The position numbers and the translations under genes are program-made. The notes beneath the pieces were generated by a model. That model made no database searches and was not told the origin of the DNA. It saw only the letters and a list, made by a program, of their open reading frames with translations. Shown here piece by piece: positions 1 through 10,900 of a stretch of 64,000 bases of DNA. The number at the start of each line of letters is the position of its first letter. Position 1 is the first letter of the stretch. This DNA comes from Liopterus haemorrhoidalis (lineage: Eukaryota; Arthropoda; Insecta; Coleoptera; Dytiscidae), in NCBI GenBank assembly GCA_963971575.1, contig OZ020622.1, positions 10,454,279 through 10,518,278 on the forward strand, given 5' to 3'.

Positions 1-2
1 AA

Positions 3-1391
3 CAAGTCTTAAACTTTACCACTCCATTACCCGTTACATCTACCCCAGAAGTTAAAGAGAGAGATATAATGCATGATTGTGAAAATTATTTCATCAACCG
101 TTCAATGGAACTTGATATGGCAAAATTAAATCAACTAGAAGTAAATTACACAATTATTCCACAAAAAGAATTTGATGCTTTACACATTGACTGCTTTTAT
201 CAATTGAACCTCTCTGACGAAGCATATAAACATACGAACGATATTTTTCGCCAGAGAAAAACTCACGAGATAAACAAAGCAAAACAAAGCATAATAGAAT
301 GTTCTGAAAACTTCTATAAACAATTGTCTGCTAATGATCAATATGAAGCATTATTAATTGACTGCGAAGAGTACCTTAATAAGACAATTGCAAAAAACAA
401 AACAATACCTCAAAAATCATTTAGAAATGTCCCAATTTCAAACCGTACCATAGATCCTATAGAAGAATGTGAAAAAATTTATAAAAACCTAACAAAAACC
501 AAAGATAAATATGACATTCTAGTTGACTGTAAAAAATATGTAAATTTTTCTGTTGAAACGGAAACACAGAAATTGTGGACTGAATGCAATAGATACTTTT
601 ACATGAATACATCAGAATTAATACCAAGATACCGGCATAAATTACCACCAATACTACAGGCACTGATCGAAGCAATGCGCGAAGAATGTATCATATACTT
701 AAAGCTAACAGTAGTATACAACATACCAAATATTACAAATTCAGAACATTCATTTCGTAAGAAAATCCAAAACACTACAAAATTCGGCAAACTGAGCGGG
801 TTTACCTCCCTATTCAAATCCCAATCATATGAACTGTCAAGAAGACAAAATAGAAGAACAATCTACAAAACCACACCCGCTAATAATCAGGATTCGCACT
901 CAACTACTATTGAATTAAACAATCATGGCATTTTGCAAAGAAGACACCAAGATGAAAACAGGGAAAACCAAAAAACTTATGATCAAACCCAAACAATATT
1001 CATTTATAATCAAAAGGAGCTATACTTAAATACAACCACTAAATTAAAATCTCATGGCAAACCGCGAAGAAGACGCAAACAAAAAAATAAAACAATCCAA
1101 ATAACAAACAATCAGACTCTGCACACAACAACAACTAATGTAGCTAATTCTAAAAGTATTTACAACTATCTAAAGAAGTCAGTATTAACTTCCAGATACA
1201 GACAAGTTGCGAAAATGTTTTCAATACATTTGCCTAAAACAACTCCTCCAATAAAAAGGGCAAGAAATCAAAGATCATATGAAAATAAGAACAGAAAATT
1301 TACTGCTAAATTTACACAAGTAAATAATAAATATACAGAAGCATTATCTAAACCAAATGACGACGTCACCCCACCCAAAAAAATCCACTAA
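3..1391 (+). CDS. Unrecognised Cys/Tyr/sequon-repeat protein, 3' part
   Basis: The frame is open from the first bases of the window to a TAA at 1389-1391. The ATG at 69 is therefore probably internal and the coding region is 5'-truncated by the window edge. The N-terminal ~225 residues hold about eight spaced copies of a short motif: acidic residue, Cys, two residues, Tyr or Phe, then an N-x-S/T glycosylation sequon (e.g. DCENYFINRS, DCEEYLNKT, DCKKYVNFS). The C-terminal half is very basic and low in complexity, with two related blocks around NNHGILQRRH and KSHGKPRRRR. No catalytic motif, membrane helix or known domain is recognised. The many sequons suggest a secreted or luminal protein, but that is inference. 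No intron is visible. It converges on the cotransporter gene, whose stop lies 3.4 kb downstream on the other strand. A fast-evolving lineage-specific gene is most likely; a transposon-derived ORF is not excluded. Confidence 0.55.
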   Translation, partial: QVLNFTTPLPVTSTPEVKERDIMHDCENYFINRSMELDMAKLNQLEVNYTIIPQKEFDALHIDCFYQLNLSDEAYKHTNDIFRQRKTHEINKAKQSIIECSENFYKQLSANDQYEALLIDCEEYLNKTIAKNKTIPQKSFRNVPISNRTIDPIEECEKIYKNLTKTKDKYDILVDCKKYVNFSVETETQKLWTECNRYFYMNTSELIPRYRHKLPPILQALIEAMREECIIYLKLTVVYNIPNITNSEHSFRKKIQNTTKFGKLSGFTSLFKSQSYELSRRQNRRTIYKTTPANNQDSHSTTIELNNHGILQRRHQDENRENQKTYDQTQTIFIYNQKELYLNTTTKLKSHGKPRRRRKQKNKTIQITNNQTLHTTTTNVANSKSIYNYLKKSVLTSRYRQVAKMFSIHLPKTTPPIKRARNQRSYENKNRKFTAKFTQVNNKYTEALSKPNDDVTPPKKIH

Positions 1392-1976
1392 GGAAGAAGG
1401 GAACAGGCGGAAACAATACTGTGGAAAAAATTAATTTTTAATCAAGCTGAGGTCTTTGTGCCTACACTGAAGAACAAGTTCTATTTTTCGTCAATTTTTC
1501 ATCAATTTTTTAGGGAATTCTAGGTATATTTTTATCTGTTAAGATATTGCCAACTGTTTAGTTGTAGCATAACCTCGAAACATATTATTTGTGTTTCAGT
1601 TTCAAATCTAACATAACCTCAAACGTACTATATTTTCTTTTGTTTTTGTTCACAGCTCGTAATTTTGTGAAGATTTTTTCAATATTTTCATTTTGATAAA
1701 TATGTCAACATGTTTTACAGTTGGTAATGTAAAAATTTTCAAAAAAATTGATAAAAAAATTGAGTAAAGTTTTTGTTCCCAAGGTTACCAATGAATTTTT
1801 CAATTAATTGACAAAAAACTTGATCAATTTGTTGGTCAATTAATTGAACTGTGTAAAACTAACTTAAATTTGTCGGAAGACGAGTTTCTCGTTTCCTTGT
1901 AACTGTCGGTAGAAGCTTATCGTTGGACTTGAGTTTCGCGACAAGTGTAGACACGCTGTTAAACAATCAACACTAT

Positions 1977-2176
1977 GGTCCAGTAGCATAAAGCATTGTT
2001 CAGTCTGACTCTATAGTTAACTAATTACCCATCATGTGGTCAAGCATTGCCTAAAGCATTGCTAAGTACATAGTCAATTGTATTTTATCATGACATTGTC
2101 AAATATTTGACAAGTCGTCAACTGATTACGTGATTACTTGACCACATGGTTAATAATGCTTTATGCAACTGGGCCT
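1977..2176. mobile_element. Small MITE with GCATAAAGCATT termini
   Basis: The ends are inverted repeats: GGTCCAGTAGCATAAAGC at the left and the complement of GGCCCAGTTGCATAAAGC at the right. The interior repeats TAAAGCATTG several times. No open frame is present. A target-site duplication could not be fixed, so class and exact ends are uncertain. Confidence 0.5.
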
Positions 2177-3075
2177 TTGTAGTTTTTATTTATAATCTCG
2201 CGACAAAAGTAGCACGACCTCAATCACAGTTAAAGCAAATGTTTGTCCAACGATAATGTTTCATGACCATATCACACGTCAATGTCTTATGATTATGTTG
2301 CTCCAGTGTAGACATGCCTTTATAATTTAAGGGAAAATCTGTGGCAAGAGATCAAAAGGAGTATAATATCTTAGTTATGCAACCTGAGAAAAAAAGCTTA
2401 GCTTAAATAGATACAGGATTTCCATTTTACTTTGTCCACCATTACTATCTCGAGAACTGTAAAAGCTACAAAGTTGGTTAAATTGGGAGAGCTTGATACT
2501 GTGGCCACTTTTCAACAAAATTATCTGTAAAAATGTATCTGTTTGAATTACCATCTCAATTTTGTAAGTGCGTTAAAGCAACACTAGGTAGATATTAATA
2601 TGCTAATTTAATATTAGGTAAAGTTTACAAAACATGATTTCTCCACGACCACTATAGAATTTACCAATTCTAAAGCCAATTTTGACTACAGAAAGTTAAT
2701 ATTCTAACACAAGAGTTGGAATGTTATTCTAAAGCACTTATCTCCTTATGCATTTTACGTGTATTTCATTCCATCACTTGTTATGGAATAACTATTCCAT
2801 GCTTGTTGTCTTTTGTTTTTGTAGGGTTACATTAAGATATATGCAACGTTTACATTTAAATAATTGCAACATAACATCCTAACCTAAAATAGTGGCCGAT
2901 GTGCGGCAAGTTAAATTAAAATTAAACAAATAATAAATAAGAAAATTAGTTTAATTAATTGATTAATTTGTTATGTAATATAAATTATTTGTTAAGATAA
3001 AATGTTTGTTAAAATAATTATTTGTTATTTTTTTTTCTTTCTGGTGGTCGTGGAGAAAGTAGGGTCTGTGACTCG

Positions 3076-3169
3076 GTTGGAAGAGAAAATTCGATGCTCG
3101 TGGTTCATCACGCTCGCCTTCGGCTCGCGTTCGGAATGTTCCACTTGCATCGAATTTTCTCATTCCAAC
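3076..3169. repeat. Inverted repeat, ~21 bp arms, GC-rich loop
   Basis: TTGGAAGAGAAAATTCGATG is mirrored by GCATCGAATTTTCTCATTCC. The loop contains the GC-rich stretch CTCGCCTTCGGCTCGCG, which is itself partly self-complementary. It looks like a small foldback repeat; function unknown. Confidence 0.6.
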
Positions 3170-3516
3170 CTCGGTACAGAATATACTATTATTATCACAA
3201 TTAAAAATTGTCTCCATAAGTGGCCATTGTACGTGGTTGACTGGTACTGTGGTCATGTGTGTATGGTACTATGGTCATCAGTTATTTCATTGGGAAAGTT
3301 AGTAAAATATCTTGATTAATTAGGTTTTAAATAAAAAACGTAGTAAAAAATAACCATTTTTGAAAGAATTTATTGACAAAGAATTTTAGCACAAATTGTA
3401 ATTTATAAGAAAAACAATCATATTGGATGTTCTAGCAGTACCACCTACTGTTTTCGGTTTAGGTAAATAAACAATTATATCTTCAGCTGAAATTACTTTC
3501 TTTTTCTTATAGGTGC

Positions 3517-3520
<4 letters not shown>

Positions 3521-3566
<46 letters not shown>
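3521..3566. repeat. (AT)n microsatellite
   Basis: About 23 uninterrupted AT dinucleotides. Confidence 0.95.
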
Positions 3567-3571
<5 letters not shown>

Positions 3572-3663
3572 GCGCTATCTCTAGTCGTTTTTGAGTCGTT
3601 TAATTTATTTTATACACAATTTTCATAAATAATATAAATTATGACAAATTTAGAAAAATATCT

Positions 3664-4460
3664 TAATCTCAAAACGCGTTAAACGATTAAAGCCCCAAAT
3701 TTTTTCCAGACAAAATAAACTACGAGGAATCCAAAAATTTTAACCTCAGGTCGTTTTCTCTAACCGTTTTTGTGTTGTGATTTTTTTTATTTCAAAATTT
3801 TCACAATGTAAATTATCTTCAATAATAATAATAATAAAAAAAAATGTGCATTAGAAAATATAACTTCACCTGTATACTATTGATGAAATATCAATGTATG
3901 TGTTTAATCTCATAAGTAACTATTTTAAACAAGTCTGTTCCTTATCTATTAATTTTTAATGACTATATTCCTTAATGAGCTTTATTACGGTCAACAATCT
4001 TGATTAGTAGTGACGCGATATTTTTGCAAGTGGCGTTTGCATTTTGTCTGTCGTTTTTAGTTATTTTTAAGTGACAAAAGTGCAGAGTGAACTTGAAAAA
4101 GTGTGTGATATTGTGGACTTTAGTGCTTGGACTTTATGGAGACAAAAATTGGAGCGATTGATAAGGTATTTGTAGAAATTTTTGTTAATTTTAAAATGCA
4201 ATTCATTGTTATGTAAAATGCGATTCTATGTACAATATGGGAGCATATACATACATATATAATACGTATCGTTGACTTACTGGGAAATGTGACCAAGTTA
4301 CATATTGGCAAAGTTGTGAAAATCGCACTACAAGTTCAGGTACTCAAAATACATTAAACGATTAAAGCCCCAAATTTTTTTCTGCACTAAATAAACTACG
4401 AGAAATCCAAACATTGTAACCTCAGTTCGTTTTCTCTAACCGTTTTTGGTTGTGATTTTT
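3664..4460 (+). repeat. Direct repeat pair, ~115 bp units
   Basis: Two diverged direct copies (3664-3790 and 4342-4460) share the core AAACGATTAAAGCCCCAAAT and a following ACCGTTTTTG-type stretch. They are separated by ~550 bp of unrelated AT-rich sequence. Origin unknown. Confidence 0.7.
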
Positions 4461-4639
4461 TTTGTTGAATCTTCATAAATAATGTAAATTAAGTCTTAGT
4501 ATAATACATAGAATAACAATGGATAAATTATTTTCAAAATATATGTTCTTCTACTGCCGACTGATCTTTTGTCATTTAATAATTAAGTAACTAGAATTTT
4601 TCCTTACACATATGTGACTTTATTGTCCTTATCATTGGT

Positions 4640-4645
4640 TTTATT
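4640..4645 (-). terminator. Candidate poly(A) signal, cotransporter gene
   Basis: An AATAAA on the minus strand about 130 bp past the stop codon of the cotransporter. It is the first good match downstream of the stop, but transcript evidence is not available. Confidence 0.45.
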
Positions 4646-4774
4646 TTGTATTTAAAAGGGAAATAAAATTTAATAAAACTATTTATATATTTATCATTTT
4701 TACATATATTCTATCTTACATATAACACTAACAATAATGTAAAATTATGGAAATACTCTAATTTGTAATTATTT

Positions 4775-4910
4775 TTATGAATAAAAAGTGAGGACGGATT
4801 GTTGGTTGCCCCTCACGAGTAAATATGGGGGCAGGTCTTTTGTAAGAACTTCAAGCCAAGCCATATATAAAGGTGCAGAAACTGTCCCTTTTCGAGGCAT
4901 TGGTAGAGAC
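4775..4910 (-). CDS. NKCC: Cotransporter exon 16, conserved C terminus and stop
   Basis: Residues 1006-1050 plus TAA. Encodes [20 protein letters not shown] and [15 protein letters not shown], the near-invariant end of NKCC/NCC proteins. It completes the reading frame exactly (3153 nt in total). Confidence 0.97.
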
Positions 4911-7900
4911 CTAAAAACATAAAATAGATTAAAAATACACGTATTTATCAACTATAGTCAATTTTAAAAACATAAATTTTGTCGCAGTATATTGCCCCAT
5001 TATATTTAATTTTAATAAATTCGAGCCAGACTAATAAACGAGATTATCAATTAAATTATCAAAAAATCTACATATAATCAATGTCAAAGGTTGAAACTAT
5101 TCCCCGAAACGATTATACTCTATCTCCGAAAGACTGATAGTAATAAAATTTATTATTTGTGAAAAATTATTGTATTATCACACAGAGCGGCAAAACAAAA
5201 GCGCTAAAATATGAATAGTTCGAAACGAAATATTGTTAAAAACAACCGAGTGTGCCGCACATATTATATGGGAATACGAACTAGGGTTAAACACAATAGA
5301 CCATAAAAATTAGACCCTAAATTTTTGAGGAAAAATATGGTCACAGGGGTGTGTTTAATGATATGATAAATATGGTCACAGGCGTGCGTTTAATAAAATG
5401 ATAAATAGTAATATAGAAATACACAAAACCAATTTTAACATGTTTAAAATGTGCACGCCACTGGTAACTGCCTGACAAAATGATGTATTACTATCAGTCT
5501 TTCAGAGATAGAGTATAATCAAAGAAGAATTTAATAATAGATGCCAATATGAAACATGAAATAACCTAGGCAATGTCTGTTTTTTTGATAAAAAATCCAA
5601 ACTCCCGTCTAGTTCGGCTTAAACCAAAGTAACTATATAAACATTCATGGCCTCTTAAACTGAGAAGCAATATCTACATTCTTACTCCTTTACCAGTATA
5701 TCTATCTATATCAGCGTTTCCCAACCTTTTTTCCTAGCGGACCGGCAAGCGACCAAGAAAAAATTCGCGGACCGGGAAGTTTAGCAAGTAATGTTTATCG
5801 CAAAAGTTATATATTTTTATTGCACTGATTACAAAAACAAAAAAAAAAAAAATTAAAAATCACATATAATTAGAGCCCTGCAAATCCGCGGATACCCGCG
5901 GATTATCCGCGGATATCCGCAACTTTTCTGCGGATGCGGATAAATTATCATTTAAACCATGCGGATGCGGATCGGATTCGGATTAAATGTCATATCCGCT
6001 TATCCGCAATATCCGCGTGAACATTAAATCTTCGGTTACTTTCGGAGAAACAAGCAATTGTGTTCTGACTACGCAGTCCTCGGTTATTTTCGGTTGTCTG
6101 TATGTACATGATATTTTGTAGCATTCAATCTCACTTTATGTTATTTTTATTAAGACAATTGTCCAGGATCAAGACTGAGTTGAGACAATCAACTTAACTT
6201 TCTTTTTATTATTGAATATAGTATAGAAAATAATATTTTGGACAAAAGTTTCCTGGTACACTTTCGACGTAATTCTTCCTACCTCTGCTCTAATTCTGGC
6301 TTTTAAATCTGATAAAGGTTTTTTTTTACATAAAACTGATTAGTAAGTTTTATTTAAATACCAAAATTTACCTACATAATTTTTTCTCGAAAATTTTATT
6401 ATGTAACCTGCCAATTTTTTTATACTACCCGAAGTAAAAAGTCTTGCAGATCCCAAAAATTTGAAAAATGACACATGTTGCTATTTGAAAAAGTTGCAAC
6501 GCCTAACTAATGCGCGAAATGGCGTAAGAGAATTACTTGATCCTAAAAATATGAAGCACCTTCTATCAAGTAACTTTTCTGATTTTTTTTTAAAATTCAA
6601 TATTAAAAAAAGCAGCACGCCACTTACTCCCAACGAAAAAGAACGCTTAGGCCCCCCAAAATTGTTATCTCTCTCGAGATTTAAATAAGTTATTAGCACA
6701 TCTAGGCCTTAAACAGTAGCGTTTCAGATTACCTAAACAGGCGAAATATGTTAGTTCTTTCCAAACTGACAGCAAAACCTGTAGTGCGGATAGTGCGGAT
6801 ATTTTTGCGGATGCGGATCGGATGCGGATTTGTTATTTACAAAAGCTGCGGATGCGGATCGGATGCGGATCATGGATGTGCGGATGCGGATCGGATGCGG
6901 ATACAGAAAAGCTTATCCGCGCAGGGCTTTACATATAATTAGTGAAAAATAAAACAAATTATTACTTACGTAATGAACAGATTAAAGACCGAGATTTTCA
7001 TCTCAAAATTAAGTGGGTTATAACTTATTAGGCAAATAATTGCATAGTAAAAAAAAATCTCGCGGACCGGCGGTTGGGAAACACTGATCTATATTAATAA
7101 AATTGGATTCAATATATGTTTTTTAATTTTTCAGTATCATAAAAAATTAAGTTTTTGTCTGTCTGTCTGTCCGAGATTCATGCTAAAACGACTAGACATC
7201 TCCCTTATTATTAACTTAACAGCAAAATCATATATGACTTAGTTTATAATAAAAAAACATATCTTTCTTTATGATTTTTTTTCATTTATGCGAATATTTG
7301 GGGAGTTACGGGCACCCGAAAACTAAACTTCTGAAATATTTCCCTTATTATTGATTTAAAAAATAATAGGTTCCCAACGCCTAGATAAAGGTACAAAGGG
7401 CAGAGAAGTAAGTTCTCCGTTTCTAAACCGCCGGTAATAGATATGAAAGTGACGTGGTTAGTGTGACGTCTCGACCGGTCCTAAAAAAGGAAGTTGACCA
7501 AAAATTTGTTTGTTCTCTAAAAAAAAAATTGGAATTTGACCAGAAATTTGTTTGTTCTCCAAAAAAAAAGAAGTCGCCCAGAAATTCTTTTGTTTTCTAA
7601 AAAAAAAATAGGTCAACCAACATTTAAAAAAAAAAAAGTCGACCAGAATTTTGTTTGTTCTCCCTCCCCTATCTGCCAATATTTTCCGCCCCTAAGGCCT
7701 GCCGCCGGGGTTCTGTGCACCCCTAGCTGCCCCGCTTGGCGCGGCCCTGTTTATTGGCACAATATATTTTCATTAGAAACTATGAAACAGATGCAAATTT
7801 TTCTATAATTATATTGACGTCTAATTTGTCGCAAATTTCGTTTTCAATTGATATTATTGCAAGCCCAACCAATCTTTCTTGAGAAATAGTTGATCACAGG

Positions 7901-10900
7901 GCCGGCGCTAGGCATGTGCAGCATGTGCAGTGGCACATGGCCTTGCGGCCCAACAGGCTTCGCGCATGGTGGTCTGAACCGCGCGTACTCGCGTACACCA
8001 AACTCCCATCTAAATTGTATATGTAGTTTTCGAGCACGCTGAAATTAGAAAGAAGAAAACGGGTGTGGTGCTTTGCATCAGCTGTGAAGCGCTGTGATTC
8101 CCCGAATACGAGAAAAAATCACACAGCCGAAAGTTGTTATTGATAGTTGCCACAGAAAAAAAAGTGTAACATTCACTAATTGTATCCCTCATTAAAATAT
8201 ATACATTTGAAACATTATAGGAGTATCTAATATGTAAACATAGCGTAGTAGCGGACAGCGGACAGGAAAATTACATTTTGACTGATGTATCTGGTTCATT
8301 CCGTCATTTTGCGTGGTCCATCATTATTGAACCAGCCCTTTTTGACCACCGCGTCAATATAAATTTTTCTTGTCAATCTCGCACATGGCCTCGCGCTTGT
8401 CCTGGCACATGGCCTCGTGCCTGCCCTGGCACATGGCCTCGCAAATCCTAGCGTGTCACGGTTCCTGGGAAATATTTAAATTTTATCAATTTCCCTTAGA
8501 AAGTCAAACGAGGAAAAAAATTCAATTTCTAGATGTTGCTTTTCCTTGGTGCCACTAACCCAGTACGAGGTTTGAGACTTGGAGGGTGTGGGCTGAAACT
8601 ATCAAGGTCTAATTTATTTTAGGGCGCCATTCCTCTAACCAAAGAAAAAGTGGGAGAACTTTAGATACAATAACAAAAACAAAATATGCTAAAATTGAAA
8701 TTTTGAATGATGGGGGAATTTATTTCCGCGACCAATTATTGTAACATATTTACAGAAATAAATTTAGTATAAATAAAATAACTAATGTAAATTTGTGACC
8801 ACAATTAAAGCTACCGAAATTTACAATAAGAACTTAAAACTAACTTAACCTAAGATACGTTACAATAATCGGGGTAACTTGATAAATTTTGAGAAGAAGA
8901 AATCCAAATAGACCAATACGTTATCCAAATTCCTCAAATTAAATTTTGATGTTTGGGTTCCAGAAATAAAATAACTGTTTATAACCAATACCAAAAACGC
9001 TGTAATTAGGAAAAATTAATTAGTTAAACGTAATATTATTTATGAAAATATAATATTACGAAAATGGCTTACCCGTTTGACAATACGGCGTTTATTACAA
9101 TTATATACTACTATTTTTTATTTAAAATGGGGATAATTTCCGTCTTACGGCTTGTAATATTAATTATAAACTTCCGCACAATGCGACTGAATCAATTTAT
9201 AAAAGTTCCTTCTAAATAGGCAATCTTTTCTTCAAAATTTCATTGATTCCGTTTTTCTTTAATAATTAATATCTCCCCAAAACAAATAATACAAAACCTT
9301 CCAAACAAATTCGTTTTGTTTTTTTTATCGTCCCTGTCAAACGTCGGTTCCATAGTAACATTAATAATCTTATTACAAATTTATCTAAACTTCCAAAATT
9401 ACACGTGACAAGCGCCGGCCCTGGTTGATCTCAAGCATGACTTAATTAATTTTAATTTCGAAAAAGATCGTTCGCCAGTTGCAACTGACGCTGGGAAGCT
9501 CGCCAATATATAAACGGTGCCGCTCAATCGTTCGTCGCTTTGCATCCATTGTGGAGCCAGCACTGAGTACAAATACAAAAACCGTACGTTGTACGGGTAC
9601 TCAAACCTAGGATGATTAAGTAAAGGATGCGCTATTCGTATACTAACAACATTGACGATTGTGTGGAAACCCCTGTTGAGAAAGAAGGCAATATATGTCT
9701 GTACTGTGCACACTGCAACTACGTAATGCGCATGTGCTACATTTGAATTTGAAACAAGTGTATTTTTAAATGAAAATAATTATGGAATTTCTTAGAAATT
9801 ATTCTAAAATCTCGTAATTTCACAGCAAATTTTATAACATATTTGAGAAATTTGTATAACACGGTGTTAATTTTCTACGTATCGTGTCAAACGGACCTGA
9901 AACTGTATAAATGTGTATTTAAAATTTATCTAATCATTTTAAAATAATATTATTTGTCATTAAAACAATCTTTAATGATATTTTAAAAATTAAAGGCTGC
10001 CAATAAAGGAGGCGGTATTATGAATTTAATAAGTCAGTTAAAGGATAAAATGGTAGTTACAATAAACTAAAATAAGCTTGAAAAATATTAGTGCCAAATA
10101 ATACTACCCAAACATCTTGTTGCGAAAATTACATAACTATGACCCGATTGCAAGAATCTCTATTAAATTTAATGATTCAAAATACCAGAGGTGGCTAGCT
10201 ATGGGTCCTTTTCAAATATTCTGATAAGACGTTGAAGGGCCACATCCTTTGAGTATCCCTACACAAACCAGATATTAATTTAATTTTTATCGTTCGATTA
10301 ATGAAGGATTGAAAGACGGATGTACAAAATGAAATATATGGGGGGAGCGGGTGCAGAGGGGTTATTTTTGATATATATTTTTTTACATTACATAGAAATA
10401 TTCTAATCTTTACCTATAAGGGATGGTTTGATAATTTTTATTTGGTTGTGATAATTGATTAAATGAAAGTATGGAAATAAAATATATAACACAAATAGAT
10501 ACACATATTTTTATTCGTTTTGAAATATCACAAGTCTGTCGAACATTTTTCTTTTCGCCACCTTGTGTATATCTAACAATTTAGCACAGTAATAGCGTCT
10601 TACGTGTGTACGCAGTACCGCGATATATATCTTTCTCACTCAGTAAGGGTTTCCACACATTTTACACACGAATAGCGTATCCTTTACTTAATCATCCTAG
10701 TCTCAAACTAGTTGAAGTTGCAAAGTATGCAACTTATATACAGATTCGTATTGCGGGTCACATAATAAATAATAGATTGTTGAAAAAACACTCTTAAAAA
10801 TTGTAAACTATCTTATACTTACATTACAATTAATGTAGCTTCAGTTGAGTATTCAAAAAGGAGTTCACGTAGTCTTAGATGTCTGTTTGTCTTTTCTAAG

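Larger units (their letters stand above)
1392..4639. other. Intergenic region between convergent genes
   Basis: No coding region is supported. The stretch is AT-rich and holds a small MITE (1977-2176), a short stem-loop region (3076-3169), an (AT)n microsatellite (3521-3566) and a ~115 bp direct repeat (3664-3790 and 4342-4460). Small ORFs here have no recognisable products. Confidence 0.6.

Noticed and set aside
2963..3319. Overlapping 97- and 105-codon frames on opposite strands
   Set aside because: Mutually antisense across an inverted repeat; neither has a recognisable product.
6461..6688. 75-codon frame in the inner hAT element as a gene
   Set aside because: No hAT, zinc-finger or other signature; short and isolated in a non-autonomous element.
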